DNA from: Anaerolineae bacterium
Lineage (GTDB): Bacteria > Chloroflexota > Anaerolineae > Aggregatilineales > Phototrophicaceae
Assembly: GCA_020849765.1 (NCBI GenBank)
Contig: JADLAY010000022.1
Coordinates: 40,135 to 104,134, forward strand
Length of the DNA stretch: 64,000 nt
Direction: 5' to 3'
Numbering within the stretch: the stretch's first letter is position 1; each line of letters begins with the position of its first letter. A program made the translations under genes and the position numbers. Shown piece after piece: positions 8,667-18,432 of this stretch. The notes under the pieces were generated by a model. It was not told the origin of the DNA and made no database searches. It was given only the letters and a program-made list of their open reading frames with translations.

Positions 8667-9243
8667 AGCGTCCTAGCCAGCCGTTCATGAGCATGTCGAT
8701 CAGCTCGTCGATGTAGGCGTCCATCGGCATGCGGCTGACGCCGGTCTGCACGCCGTGCACGACCTCGATCAGGGTGATGAACGCGACTGCGCCCATGTCC
8801 AGGTTGCGCAGGGCGATCTGCCCGTCACCCCGGGCGCGACCGAGCGCGGCGACCAGCGGCTCGCGCAGGGCGGCGTTGGCAAGCTGCGAGAGATGCGCCG
8901 CCTCCGCCGCGCCGATGCTGCGCGTATCGACCAGGATCAGGCGGCGCATGTCGACCGGCGGCTGCGAGATCAGCCAGCGGCCCACGGCCCGCAGCTGCGC
9001 GCGCAGATCCTCCCCCGCATCGCGGATCGCCGCCTCGATGCCGTCGCGGTGACGGAGCAGATTGCGCTCCATGACGTCCATGTAAAGCTGCTTCTTGCCT
9101 TCCGGCGCGTAGTAATAGAGCGAGGCATGTTTCATATCGAGCGCCTGGCCGATGTCACGCAGGGTGACGGCTTCGTAGCCGCGTTTGGCGAAAAGGTCGG
9201 CGGCCACGTCGAGGATGCGCTGGTACGTCTCGTTATCGGGCAT
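8665..9243 (-). CDS. TetR-family transcriptional regulator
   Basis: A 192-residue protein with an N-terminal helix-turn-helix (about 8-54: ILDVAADLFAKRGYEAVTLRDIG then LYYYAPEGKKQLY) typical of TetR. The C-terminal ligand-binding half is helical and unassigned. A perfect 7-bp inverted repeat lies 12 bases before its start, consistent with self-repression. It is divergent from the ATP synthase genes, about 305 bp away, so it could also affect them, but that is speculative. Confidence 0.87.
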   Translation of the reverse strand: MPDNETYQRILDVAADLFAKRGYEAVTLRDIGQALDMKHASLYYYAPEGKKQLYMDVMERNLLRHRDGIEAAIRDAGEDLRAQLRAVGRWLISQPPVDMRRLILVDTRSIGAAEAAHLSQLANAALREPLVAALGRARGDGQIALRNLDMGAVAFITLIEVVHGVQTGVSRMPMDAYIDELIDMLMNGWLGR

Positions 9244-9254
9244 GGAGATCTACT

Positions 9255-9276
9255 TTCTACCTACAGTTTGGTAGAA
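9255..9276. promoter_or_regulatory. Inverted-repeat operator for the TetR gene
   Basis: TTCTACC (9255-9261), an 8-bp spacer, then GGTAGAA (9270-9276): a perfect 22-bp dyad just upstream of the TetR start. Size and place are typical for a TetR self-operator. A TATTCT -10-like hexamer for the minus strand abuts it. Confidence 0.6.
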
Positions 9277-9365
9277 TAGATCGCTTTTTTGGGCTTTAGT
9301 ATGAGCAGAAAATGAGAATTCGCCTCGCTTTGTGCCTTTTTGCACGAGCGTTCTCTACCAGGGTG

Positions 9366-9394
9366 TAGACACGTTCGGGGCGATGGGCTAGACT
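9366..9394 (+). promoter_or_regulatory. Candidate sigma-70-type promoter for atpAGDC
   Basis: TAGACA (9366-9371), a 17-bp spacer and TAGACT (9389-9394), about 155 bp before atpA. The rest of the 9244-9548 gap shows only the TetR operator and a weaker 5-bp dyad (9354-9369). No atpB, atpE, atpF or atpH is encoded here. Confidence 0.4.
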
Positions 9395-9548
9395 GGAAGA
9401 GTGCAATTGGCGGTTGGCTCGCGCGTGCGCACGCTTCCGATCACCCCTCTGAACTCTCCTTGATGTGCCGGTCGGAAGCATCAAGCGGGTGACGCCAGCC
9501 GCCGATAGCCAGCCGCGAGCGGCCAGGAAACAGAGCCAGGAGATCACA

Positions 9549-11042
9549 ATGGCAGACACCAGCATTTTTGACTCGCTTCTTAAGCAAATAGAAGGTTACC
9601 AGCCGAGCATCGAAGCGACCGAGGTGGGCTTCGTCGAGGAAATCGGCGACGGCATCGCCCGTGTGCGCGGCCTGAACAACATCAAGTTCAGCGAACTCGT
9701 GCGCTTCGGCAACGGCAGCGCCGGTATTGCCTTCAACCTGGAAAAAGACAACGTCGGTATCATCATCATGGGTGAATACGACACCATCCAGGAAGGCGAT
9801 GAAGTACGCCCGCAGGGCATCATCGCGTCGGTGCCGGTCGGCATGGGCATGGTCGGGCGCGTCGTTAACGCGCTGGGCGAGCCGGTCGACGGGCGCGGGC
9901 CGATTGAATTCAGCGAGCGCTACAACATCGAACGCATCGCCCCCGGTGTGATGCAGCGTCGCAACGTGTTCCAACCGGTGCAGACCGGCATCATGACCAT
10001 CGACGCCAACACGCCGATTGGCCGCGGCCAGCGCGAATTGATCATCGGCGACCGCCAGACCGGTAAGACCGCACTCGCGATCGACACTATCATCAACCAG
10101 AAGGGCAAGGGCGTCTATTGCATCTACGTCGCCATCGGCAAGCGCCGTGGTGAGATCGCCCGTCTGGTCGCGCTGCTGGAAGAAACCGGCGCGATGGAAT
10201 ATACGACCGTCGTCATGGCCTCGGCCTCCGAATCGGCGGCGCTCCAATACATTTCGCCCTACAGCGGCTGCGCCATCGGCGAATGGTTCATGGAGAACGG
10301 CAAGGACGCGCTGGTCGTCTACGACGATCTGAGCAAGCACGCCTGGGCTTATCGCCAGGTTTCGCTGCTGCTGCGCCGCCCGCCCGGACGTGAAGCCTAT
10401 CCCGGCGACGTGTTCTACCTGCACAGCCGCCTGCTCGAACGCGCGGCGCAGCTTTCCGAGGCGCGTGGCAACGGCAGCTTGACTGCCCTGCCCTTGATCG
10501 AAACGCTGCTCGGCGACGTGGCCGCCTACATCCCGACGAACGTCATTTCGATTACCGACGGCCAGATCTTCCTGGAAGGCGAGTTGTTCAACGCCGGTCA
10601 ACGCCCGGCCATGAACGTCGGTATCAGCGTCAGCCGCGTGGGTGGTGACGCGCAGACGAAGGCGATGAAGAAGGTCGCCGGTGGTTTGCGCCTCGACCTG
10701 GCGCAGTTCCGCTCGCTGGCCGCGTTCGCTCAGTTCGGCAGCGACCTGGACAAAGCGACCCAGCGCCAGCTTGACCGCGGTTTGCGCCTGACCGAGCTGC
10801 TCAAGCAGCCGCAGTACCAGCCGCTCGCGCTCGCCGATCAGGTCGCGCTGCTCTACGCCGGTACGCGCGGTTACCTGGACGAAATCCCGGTCAGCAGCGT
10901 CAGCGACTGGAAGACCGGTTTCCTGCGCTCCTTCGCAACTACGGAAGTGCGCGGCAGCATTGAATCGACCACTACGCTGAACGACGAGCAGGAAGCTGCG
11001 CTCAAGCAGGCTATCGAAGATTTCAATGCGAGCTGGGCATAA
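9549..11042 (+). CDS. atpA: F-type ATP synthase subunit alpha
   Basis: The 497-residue alpha subunit of the F1 sector, a non-catalytic nucleotide-binding subunit of the membrane ATP synthase. The N-terminal beta barrel has [10 protein letters not shown], the P-loop GDRQTGKT is at 167-174, and the conserved block YAYRQ-type region and SVSRVGG near 380 are present. The ATG at 9549 is preceded by AGGAG, and the N-terminus [16 protein letters not shown] fits the family. It is first in an atpA-G-D-C operon. The usual upstream F0 genes and atpH are absent. Confidence 0.97.
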   Translation: MADTSIFDSLLKQIEGYQPSIEATEVGFVEEIGDGIARVRGLNNIKFSELVRFGNGSAGIAFNLEKDNVGIIIMGEYDTIQEGDEVRPQGIIASVPVGMGMVGRVVNALGEPVDGRGPIEFSERYNIERIAPGVMQRRNVFQPVQTGIMTIDANTPIGRGQRELIIGDRQTGKTALAIDTIINQKGKGVYCIYVAIGKRRGEIARLVALLEETGAMEYTTVVMASASESAALQYISPYSGCAIGEWFMENGKDALVVYDDLSKHAWAYRQVSLLLRRPPGREAYPGDVFYLHSRLLERAAQLSEARGNGSLTALPLIETLLGDVAAYIPTNVISITDGQIFLEGELFNAGQRPAMNVGISVSRVGGDAQTKAMKKVAGGLRLDLAQFRSLAAFAQFGSDLDKATQRQLDRGLRLTELLKQPQYQPLALADQVALLYAGTRGYLDEIPVSSVSDWKTGFLRSFATTEVRGSIESTTTLNDEQEAALKQAIEDFNASWA

Positions 11043-11070
11043 GTGCGCGGCAGCGTAGAAAGGACTTTCT

Positions 11071-12042
11071 ATGGCAACCGCACGCGAGATTAAGAAACGA
11101 ATTCGCAGCGTCAAGAACATCGCCCAGATCACCCGCGCGCTGGAAGCGACCTCGGCTTCGAAGGTGCGCCGGGCGCAGGCCCGCGTGCTCGCGAGCCGCG
11201 CTTACGCGGACAAGGCGTGGGAGATCCTGGTCAACGTGCAGCGGACTGCCCAGAGCGGCGCGCCGCTGCATCCCCTGCTGACGCCGCGCGACGAGATCAA
11301 GAAGGTCAAGATCATCCTGATCACGTCGGATCGCGGTCTGGCAGGCGCGTACAACACCAACATCATCCGCACTGCGCGGCGTTTTGCCCAGCGTTTCGGC
11401 AAGCCGGTCGAATGGGTGACGGTCGGGCGCAAAGGCCGCGACTCGCTGATTCGCGTCGGCGCGCCGGTTGTGGCCGAGTTCCCCAACCATGACAACCCGA
11501 CCATCGCCGACGTCTCGCCGATCTCACGGCTGGCGATTGACCAGTTCCTGAGCGGTGAAGTCGACGAAGTGCTGATCGGCTACACCGACTTCATCAACAC
11601 GCTGACGCAGGCGCCGGTCGTGCGCCAACTGCTCCCGCTGACGCCGTTCGAAACGGAAGACTCGGTGCTGGCGGAGATGCTCAAGGATCAGCCGGCGGTG
11701 ACGCCGTTCTCCGGCGATTACGAGTATGAACCGAGCCCGGCGGCGATCCTCGACGAGATCGTGCCGCGCTTCACCACGCTCCAGCTTTACCAGGCGGTGC
11801 TGGAAGCGCAGGCGAGCGAGCATTCCGCCCGCATGGTCGCCATGCGCAACGCGTCCGACAACGCAACGGCGCTGACCGCAGACCTGACGCTGGCCTACAA
11901 CAAGGCGCGCCAGGCCGCCATCACGACCGAAATCCTGGATATCGTCGGCGGGGCGGAAGCTCTGCAAGCCAGCATCGAAAAAGCAGCCGATATGATCGAA
12001 AACAGCCTCGCCGCTGCCGAGCGGACGGCGAACGTGTACTGA
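11071..12042 (+). CDS. atpG: F-type ATP synthase subunit gamma
   Basis: The central rotor shaft of F1. The N-terminus MATAREIKKRIRSVKNIAQIT and the C-terminal MRNASDNA block are family hallmarks that form the coiled coil inside the alpha3-beta3 ring. At 323 residues it is about 30 longer than common gamma subunits, with extra sequence around residues 205-235 (acidic and Pro-rich). AAGGA lies before the ATG. It sits between atpA and atpD as expected. Confidence 0.96.
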   Translation: MATAREIKKRIRSVKNIAQITRALEATSASKVRRAQARVLASRAYADKAWEILVNVQRTAQSGAPLHPLLTPRDEIKKVKIILITSDRGLAGAYNTNIIRTARRFAQRFGKPVEWVTVGRKGRDSLIRVGAPVVAEFPNHDNPTIADVSPISRLAIDQFLSGEVDEVLIGYTDFINTLTQAPVVRQLLPLTPFETEDSVLAEMLKDQPAVTPFSGDYEYEPSPAAILDEIVPRFTTLQLYQAVLEAQASEHSARMVAMRNASDNATALTADLTLAYNKARQAAITTEILDIVGGAEALQASIEKAADMIENSLAAAERTANVY

Positions 12043-12096
12043 ATGCTGGCCGGGACGCGTGCCCCAGGGCGCACGTCCGCAGCATCCGACTACTGA

Positions 12097-13512
<1,416 letters not shown>

Positions 13513-13543
13513 GGCATTACTGGCCTAGACGTAAGGATGTGAT

Positions 13544-13993
13544 ATGCCCATTCATGTGGAAATCGTCACGCTGGAAAAGAAGATCTTCGAAGAGCCGGAA
13601 GCCGACATGGTCGTCATCCCGGCCAGCGAAGGTGAGATGGGCGTGCTGCCACGCCATGCCCCGGTGCTGACGACGTTGGGCTTTGGCGAGCTGGTCGTGC
13701 GCAAGGGCAACGCGGAAGAGCGCTTCGCCATCTATGGCGGTGTGGTCGACGTGCGCCCGGACAAGGTCGTCGTCCTGGCCGATCTGGCCGAGTCGTCGTT
13801 TGCCATCGACACGGAAGCTATCGAAGCCGCGCGCGAAAACGCCCGGCGCATGATGGCCGAAGGTGTGCCGGAAGAACTCAACCGCGAAGCGACGCTGTCG
13901 CTGCGCCGTGCCGACCTCGCGATCAAGATCCAGCGCAAGGTGCAGGCGCGCCCCGGCGTGCTGCGCATCGTGCACCAGGAAACCGAGGAGTAG
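13544..13993 (+). CDS. atpC: F-type ATP synthase subunit epsilon
   Basis: A 149-residue epsilon subunit: N-terminal beta sandwich (about 1-85, with EGEMGVLPRHAPVLT) and two C-terminal helices (about 90-135) that can brake rotation. AAGGA stands before the ATG at 13544. It is the last gene of the operon and is followed by an intrinsic terminator at 14062. Confidence 0.95.
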   Translation: MPIHVEIVTLEKKIFEEPEADMVVIPASEGEMGVLPRHAPVLTTLGFGELVVRKGNAEERFAIYGGVVDVRPDKVVVLADLAESSFAIDTEAIEAARENARRMMAEGVPEELNREATLSLRRADLAIKIQRKVQARPGVLRIVHQETEE

Positions 13994-14061
13994 CGGCAAG
14001 CTGAGAGCTTGCCCAGGGTAAGGGTGACCCGGAGGGTCGCCCCTACAAAACGGTTGTTGAA

Positions 14062-14090
14062 GAGGCGTCCTTGCAGGGACGCCTCTTTTT
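14062..14090 (+). terminator. Intrinsic terminator of the atp operon
   Basis: A perfect 9-bp stem (GAGGCGTCC with GGACGCCTC), a 6-base loop and five Ts directly after. Confidence 0.85.
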
Positions 14091-14320
14091 GATTCTTGCT
14101 CTCCAAGCTGCATCGTGACGGTGCCTGTCCGCGAGAGGCTCGAAGCCTCTCGCTGGCAATCTTGGTAAGCCCCATCGAATGGGGCTGTTTCTAACCTGAC
14201 GTCAGAACGCGTGGTGAAACCAGCCATCTTTGGGGTGGCTTCCCAATCTCACCAGCCAGACCGTAATGCTTCGCGTGCGTTCCTAACGACGGTCTGGCGG
14301 CGGCGTGTCTGCGACCGTGT

Positions 14321-14347
14321 GAGGCGTCCTTGCGGGGACGCCTCTTT
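14321..14347 (+). terminator. Second copy of the same terminator
   Basis: Same stem as at 14062 with one loop base changed, followed by TTTT. It lies downstream of the first copy on the same strand, where no gene would need it, so it may be a by-product of duplication. Confidence 0.65.
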
Positions 14348-14373
14348 TCATGAGCGGTGGCGCGCGTCAGACT

Positions 14374-16062
14374 TCAGTTGACGCGCACGGCGGTGCCGGT
14401 CAGCACCCACTGGACGGAGGTGTTTTCCCCGGCCACGGCGGTGATCGTGACCTGGCCGGTGCGGCTGTCGTAGGTCACTTCGCGGTCGACAATCGTCTGG
14501 CCGCAGGTGAACGTCTGCCCACCGGTGAAGAAGGTGACGTCCTGGGTGCCGGTGCCGAAGCAGCTCACCGCAAGGGTCAGGCGCGCCCGCCCGCCCGAAA
14601 GGGAGGCGTTCTGATTCATCCCGATGATGTCCCAACGCACGCGATCCTGCGTATCACCCCCCGGATAAGACACGAAATCCGTCACGGACCCCGTACTATC
14701 CAACTGGAGATTGAGCGGGTTGTTGAAGTTCGCATCTGGTGGTGCCGTCGCAGGCGGCGTCGTCGGTGTGTAGGACGGAGTGAACGTCGGTGACGGCGGC
14801 GCGGTCGTGCTGGTTGGCGTGTACGACGGTGTGAACGTCGGGCTGGCCGCCGTGGTCGCAGTCGGCGTGAAGCTGGATGTTGGCGTCGGCGTCGGGCCGA
14901 CGATCTGATCCTGCTGCGCCTGCGTCGCCGTCGGCGTCGATGTCACGTCCGGCTGATCATCCGGGACGGCCGTCGGAGTGGGTGTCGGCGTCGGCGTGAT
15001 CGCCTGCACCGTGGTCGGCGTGGGTGTTGGCGCAGGTCCGTTCCCATCGACAACGGGCAGCCCGGAGCAATCCCCATTGACGATGACCGTCTGCTCAGAG
15101 ATCCAGCCGGATTCGCCAGCCACATCGACCGCGAACCAGCCGGTGCCGCTGCGACCGGTCGGTGTCAGGGGCTGACCTGACGGGGCGACTGTGATCGGGT
15201 CGAACTGGCCGCCAGGGCCGCTGCGCACGCTGGCACCCACGGCGCCGGTCGGCGTGATCACGCACTCGCTCGAAGGCGGCGCAACTTCCGGCGTCTCGAC
15301 GACACCGGGGCCGGGCGACGGCGCATCAGGTGGTGTACGTGCGCCGGGCAGATCGCCGCCCGTCTGCACGGAGATATCCGTCGCCGTGTTGCTGACGGTC
15401 ATGACGATGACACCCATCGGTTCGGAGCCGGGTGGCAGGACGATGACCAGTACGCCGCTGCCGGTGACATCTGCCACCGTTACGCCGCTCGAATTGATCG
15501 CCTGCACGTGCAGGATCGCCGCCGGGTCAGTCGCCGTGATCGTCAGCACCGTCTGGCCGTCGCCGGTGGGCGTAATGACGTAGAGCAGCGCCGGACTATC
15601 ACTGTTGAGCGTCCCTGCGGAGGGCGAATCGTCGCCGACAATGCCGCCGCTGGTTGCAGAAACGCCAGTCACCCGGATCAAGAAGTCCCCGGCTGCGCCA
15701 TTATCACTGCTGACGAGCGCCGTGTAGATGCCATTAGTGGGCAGCACGAGGCTGAGGACGGCGTCGCCCGGCGTCAGAGCATTACCGGAACTTCCATTGG
15801 TGGCGATTTGCTGTTGGGTGGGACTGTTGACGGAAACGGCCAGATCAAGCCCCGGCGTGATGGCCAGAACGTCGACGGTGACGACGTCGCCAGCGCTGCC
15901 GCTGAAGGTGTAAAGGGCGAGAGGTGCTGTCGCGGAAAGGTTGCCGAGGGCTGAGTCGCCGTAATTGAGCGCGCCGCCCTGGGCATGCAGCACCCCACCC
16001 GATACCACTAGTGTCAGTGCTATAAGCAAGATAAGTATCCGTCTGTAATGGTCTCTACGCAT
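14374..16062 (-). CDS. Secreted protein: PPC-like, SH3-like and Thr/Pro-rich regions
   Basis: A 562-residue exported protein. Signal peptide 1-27; a beta domain like bacterial pre-peptidase C-terminal (PPC) domains at about 40-133; a second beta region 140-235; an SH3b-like domain about 265-335 (SVRSGPGG); a low-complexity TPTPT linker 343-440 with two SPTFTPSYTPT copies; and a 115-residue C-terminal beta region with two cysteines. GGGGGA stands before the ATG at 16062. It is probably a cell-surface protein. Function and partners are unknown. No sortase motif is seen. Confidence 0.8.
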   Translation of the reverse strand: MRRDHYRRILILLIALTLVVSGGVLHAQGGALNYGDSALGNLSATAPLALYTFSGSAGDVVTVDVLAITPGLDLAVSVNSPTQQQIATNGSSGNALTPGDAVLSLVLPTNGIYTALVSSDNGAAGDFLIRVTGVSATSGGIVGDDSPSAGTLNSDSPALLYVITPTGDGQTVLTITATDPAAILHVQAINSSGVTVADVTGSGVLVIVLPPGSEPMGVIVMTVSNTATDISVQTGGDLPGARTPPDAPSPGPGVVETPEVAPPSSECVITPTGAVGASVRSGPGGQFDPITVAPSGQPLTPTGRSGTGWFAVDVAGESGWISEQTVIVNGDCSGLPVVDGNGPAPTPTPTTVQAITPTPTPTPTAVPDDQPDVTSTPTATQAQQDQIVGPTPTPTSSFTPTATTAASPTFTPSYTPTSTTAPPSPTFTPSYTPTTPPATAPPDANFNNPLNLQLDSTGSVTDFVSYPGGDTQDRVRWDIIGMNQNASLSGGRARLTLAVSCFGTGTQDVTFFTGGQTFTCGQTIVDREVTYDSRTGQVTITAVAGENTSVQWVLTGTAVRVN

Positions 16063-16175
16063 CGCGATCCCCCTTCGCTGTATGTGAAAGACTATGAGAC
16101 GTCTTCAGGCTACAAGAAATCGCCAGATGGCGCAAGTTTGCGCGATCTTGCACAACTGAGGGGAAACGGGGGCCA

Positions 16176-18404
16176 TTATTCGATGGGGAACGTCAGAATC
16201 GTGGCCATGCGCTCGCTGATATCGACACCGTCCTGGGTGATCGGCATACGCTCACCGCTCTCGTGGCGATAGAAACCAACGTCCAGATGATAGGCGCCGG
16301 GCGGTAGATCGTCCGGCAAGTGCAGCGTCCACGCGTCGGCGATCCACTCGCCGGGAGACCAGACATTCGTGGGATAATCGCCGCCGCGCGGTGCGCCATC
16401 GATCAGCGAGAGCGCCACGTCGTCACCGACGAGGTGGATGAACTGCGTCCAGTCGTCCGGTGTGGCCCCGGTCACTTCCCAGAGCAACCGCAGATGGACC
16501 GTCTCACCCGGTGTCAGATCGCCGCTCAGGGCATAGCCGCGCAAGGCTGCCAATTCGCCGAATGTGGCGTCGACCGCCGTCAAATCGCTCACGGTCGCGC
16601 GCATATCACCCGCCGGGCTGTAGACACGGCCTAGCACGACCGGGTCGAGCGGCGCGCCGCTGGCAGCCTGTGCAGGCCAATCGGCGGCGAAGGTATTGGC
16701 GTCGAGCAGGTTGAGCACGACGTCGTAGGCGCTCGCGGGCGGTCGTGCGCGCCCGCTCAGCGGGATGTCAACCGTCTCGCACCAACTATCGCCGTCGTGC
16801 CAGCGTACGGTCGGGCGCAGACCGAGACCGAAGAGCGTCGTACGGTCGCTCAGGATGCCGGAGTCGCCGATCAGCTTGACGGTGTAGGCTGGTTCGCGGT
16901 CGGGCACGCGCAGCACATCCCAGCACAAAGTCACCGGGAATCGATCGCCAGCCAGGCGCAGCCCGCCGAGCTGCGCGCTGACGAGACGGACGGCGCTGTC
17001 GAAATCAATGGCGCTGGCCGCCGGGCGATCCTCCTCAGGCTGCGTCGGCGCGGGCAGCCCGCCAAAGGCCCCTGCGATGGCTATGGTCGCCTCCAGGATG
17101 CCGGTGCTCATCATCAGCGCAGCAGCATAACCGCGCAGCGGGGCGCTCAAGCGAGGCAACCGCCGCGCCAGCAGCAGCAGACCGCCCGCCAGTCCGATCG
17201 CGAAGACGGCGTGGGCGGGCAGGATCAGGCGGGCGGGGATGGCGGGATGAAGCGACATCCAGCGCAGCAAGCCGATCACCGACAGAGCGGCGAACGTCGC
17301 CAGCACCAACGCCCGATCGCGCTGGCTGCGCAGCCAGCCGGTGCCTCCGGCAGCGTAGCCCGCCAGCGAGGCCAAAACGAGCAGACCATAGAGCGTGTAA
17401 GTGACCGGGTAGAAGGCCACCGACAGACCAAAGCGCGCCCAGTAGGAGGTGAACGCGTTCGGAAGCTGCGCCGCCAGTTGGGGCAGTGTGAGCGGCGGAT
17501 CGTAGACGAAGCCGACGCGGACGTGTGTGTTCGTCCCCAATGGATCGCCGTAGGTGAGCGCGCCCCAGATCAGCCAGGGCAGCAGCACGAGCGCGACCGG
17601 CAGCGCCCACAAGCACATGCGCCCGGCCAGGCGCAGCCAGTCTTCGCGCGGTCGACAGACGAGGACAACCGCCATCAGTGCCGCCGGAGCGACGGCCAAC
17701 GCATTGATCTTGGCCAGTCCGGCCAGGCCAACCAGCGCGCCCAGGACGAGCAGCCGTCGCGACGACGGGCCTAATCGCAGCAGACGCAGCGCACACCATA
17801 TCGCCAGCGTCGCCAGCGCTGTCGCGCTGATGTCGTTGTTGAAGTAGGCCGCGCTGTGGACGTAGGTCGGCAGGAAGGCGAAGAGGATCGTCGCCAGCAG
17901 CGCCCAGCGGCGTGCACGAAAAACCTCACAGGCCGCGCCATACGCGCCGACAATGCCAAGCAGCCCCCAGCTGAGCGAGAGCAGGCGCAGCATCCGCAGG
18001 GAGCGCCCGAGATCGGGATCAGCCTGCCCGACCGAGTAGTAGAAGTTGTGATTGTCGAGGCGATTCCAATCGTTACCGGGCGTATTCCACGGATTGCGGG
18101 CGACGCCCATCCGCTGGTAAAGCGCGCTGGGGTCGTCCAGGCGCGGCAGATTGAGCACGTCGGCGAAGACCGCCCCGACGAGGTAGGTCAGCGGCGCGTG
18201 GCCACTGATCTGTTTGGTCGCGTTGGTCAGCGCCGTCGTGCGGTCGGGCAGGGTGCCCGTTGCGCGGATGTGTTCGACGTAGGCATAGTGCAGATCTTCA
18301 TCACTGCCCTCGAACAATGGCAAAGCCTGGCTGTGGACGAGGACGCCCAGGCCGAAGGCGACCAGCAAGGCGAGCAGCAGGGGGCGACCGGCAACTACTT
18401 GCAT
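16176..18404 (-). CDS. Polytopic membrane glycosyltransferase-like protein
   Basis: A 742-residue protein with about ten to twelve membrane segments in the first 440 residues and a soluble C-terminal domain (about 460-742). The first outer loop reads EGSDEDLHYAYVEHI, an acidic motif in the position where GT-C/ArnT-like enzymes bind metal and the lipid-linked sugar. The C-terminal part, rich in beta strands (PPGAYHLDVGFYRHESGE), is typical of large uncharacterised membrane proteins of this group. Role in surface glycan or protein glycosylation is inferred. The donor and acceptor are unknown. Confidence 0.65.
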   Translation of the reverse strand: MQVVAGRPLLLALLVAFGLGVLVHSQALPLFEGSDEDLHYAYVEHIRATGTLPDRTTALTNATKQISGHAPLTYLVGAVFADVLNLPRLDDPSALYQRMGVARNPWNTPGNDWNRLDNHNFYYSVGQADPDLGRSLRMLRLLSLSWGLLGIVGAYGAACEVFRARRWALLATILFAFLPTYVHSAAYFNNDISATALATLAIWCALRLLRLGPSSRRLLVLGALVGLAGLAKINALAVAPAALMAVVLVCRPREDWLRLAGRMCLWALPVALVLLPWLIWGALTYGDPLGTNTHVRVGFVYDPPLTLPQLAAQLPNAFTSYWARFGLSVAFYPVTYTLYGLLVLASLAGYAAGGTGWLRSQRDRALVLATFAALSVIGLLRWMSLHPAIPARLILPAHAVFAIGLAGGLLLLARRLPRLSAPLRGYAAALMMSTGILEATIAIAGAFGGLPAPTQPEEDRPAASAIDFDSAVRLVSAQLGGLRLAGDRFPVTLCWDVLRVPDREPAYTVKLIGDSGILSDRTTLFGLGLRPTVRWHDGDSWCETVDIPLSGRARPPASAYDVVLNLLDANTFAADWPAQAASGAPLDPVVLGRVYSPAGDMRATVSDLTAVDATFGELAALRGYALSGDLTPGETVHLRLLWEVTGATPDDWTQFIHLVGDDVALSLIDGAPRGGDYPTNVWSPGEWIADAWTLHLPDDLPPGAYHLDVGFYRHESGERMPITQDGVDISERMATILTFPIE

Positions 18405-18432
18405 GCCATGAGTATAGCTCGCCCCCAGGATT

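Larger units (their letters stand above)
13994..14373. other. Hairpin-rich intergenic array
   Basis: This 380-bp gap between convergent genes has no plausible gene but holds at least eight stem-loops. Arms are 13995-14002/14006-14013, 14022-14029/14035-14042 (one G-U), 14062-14070/14077-14085, 14131-14140/14144-14153 (10 bp, CGA loop), 14168-14175/14179-14186 (CGA loop), 14222-14228/14234-14240 (imperfect), 14255-14264/14289-14298 (10 bp) and 14321-14329/14336-14344. The third and eighth are nearly identical terminators 260 bp apart. Confidence 0.7.
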
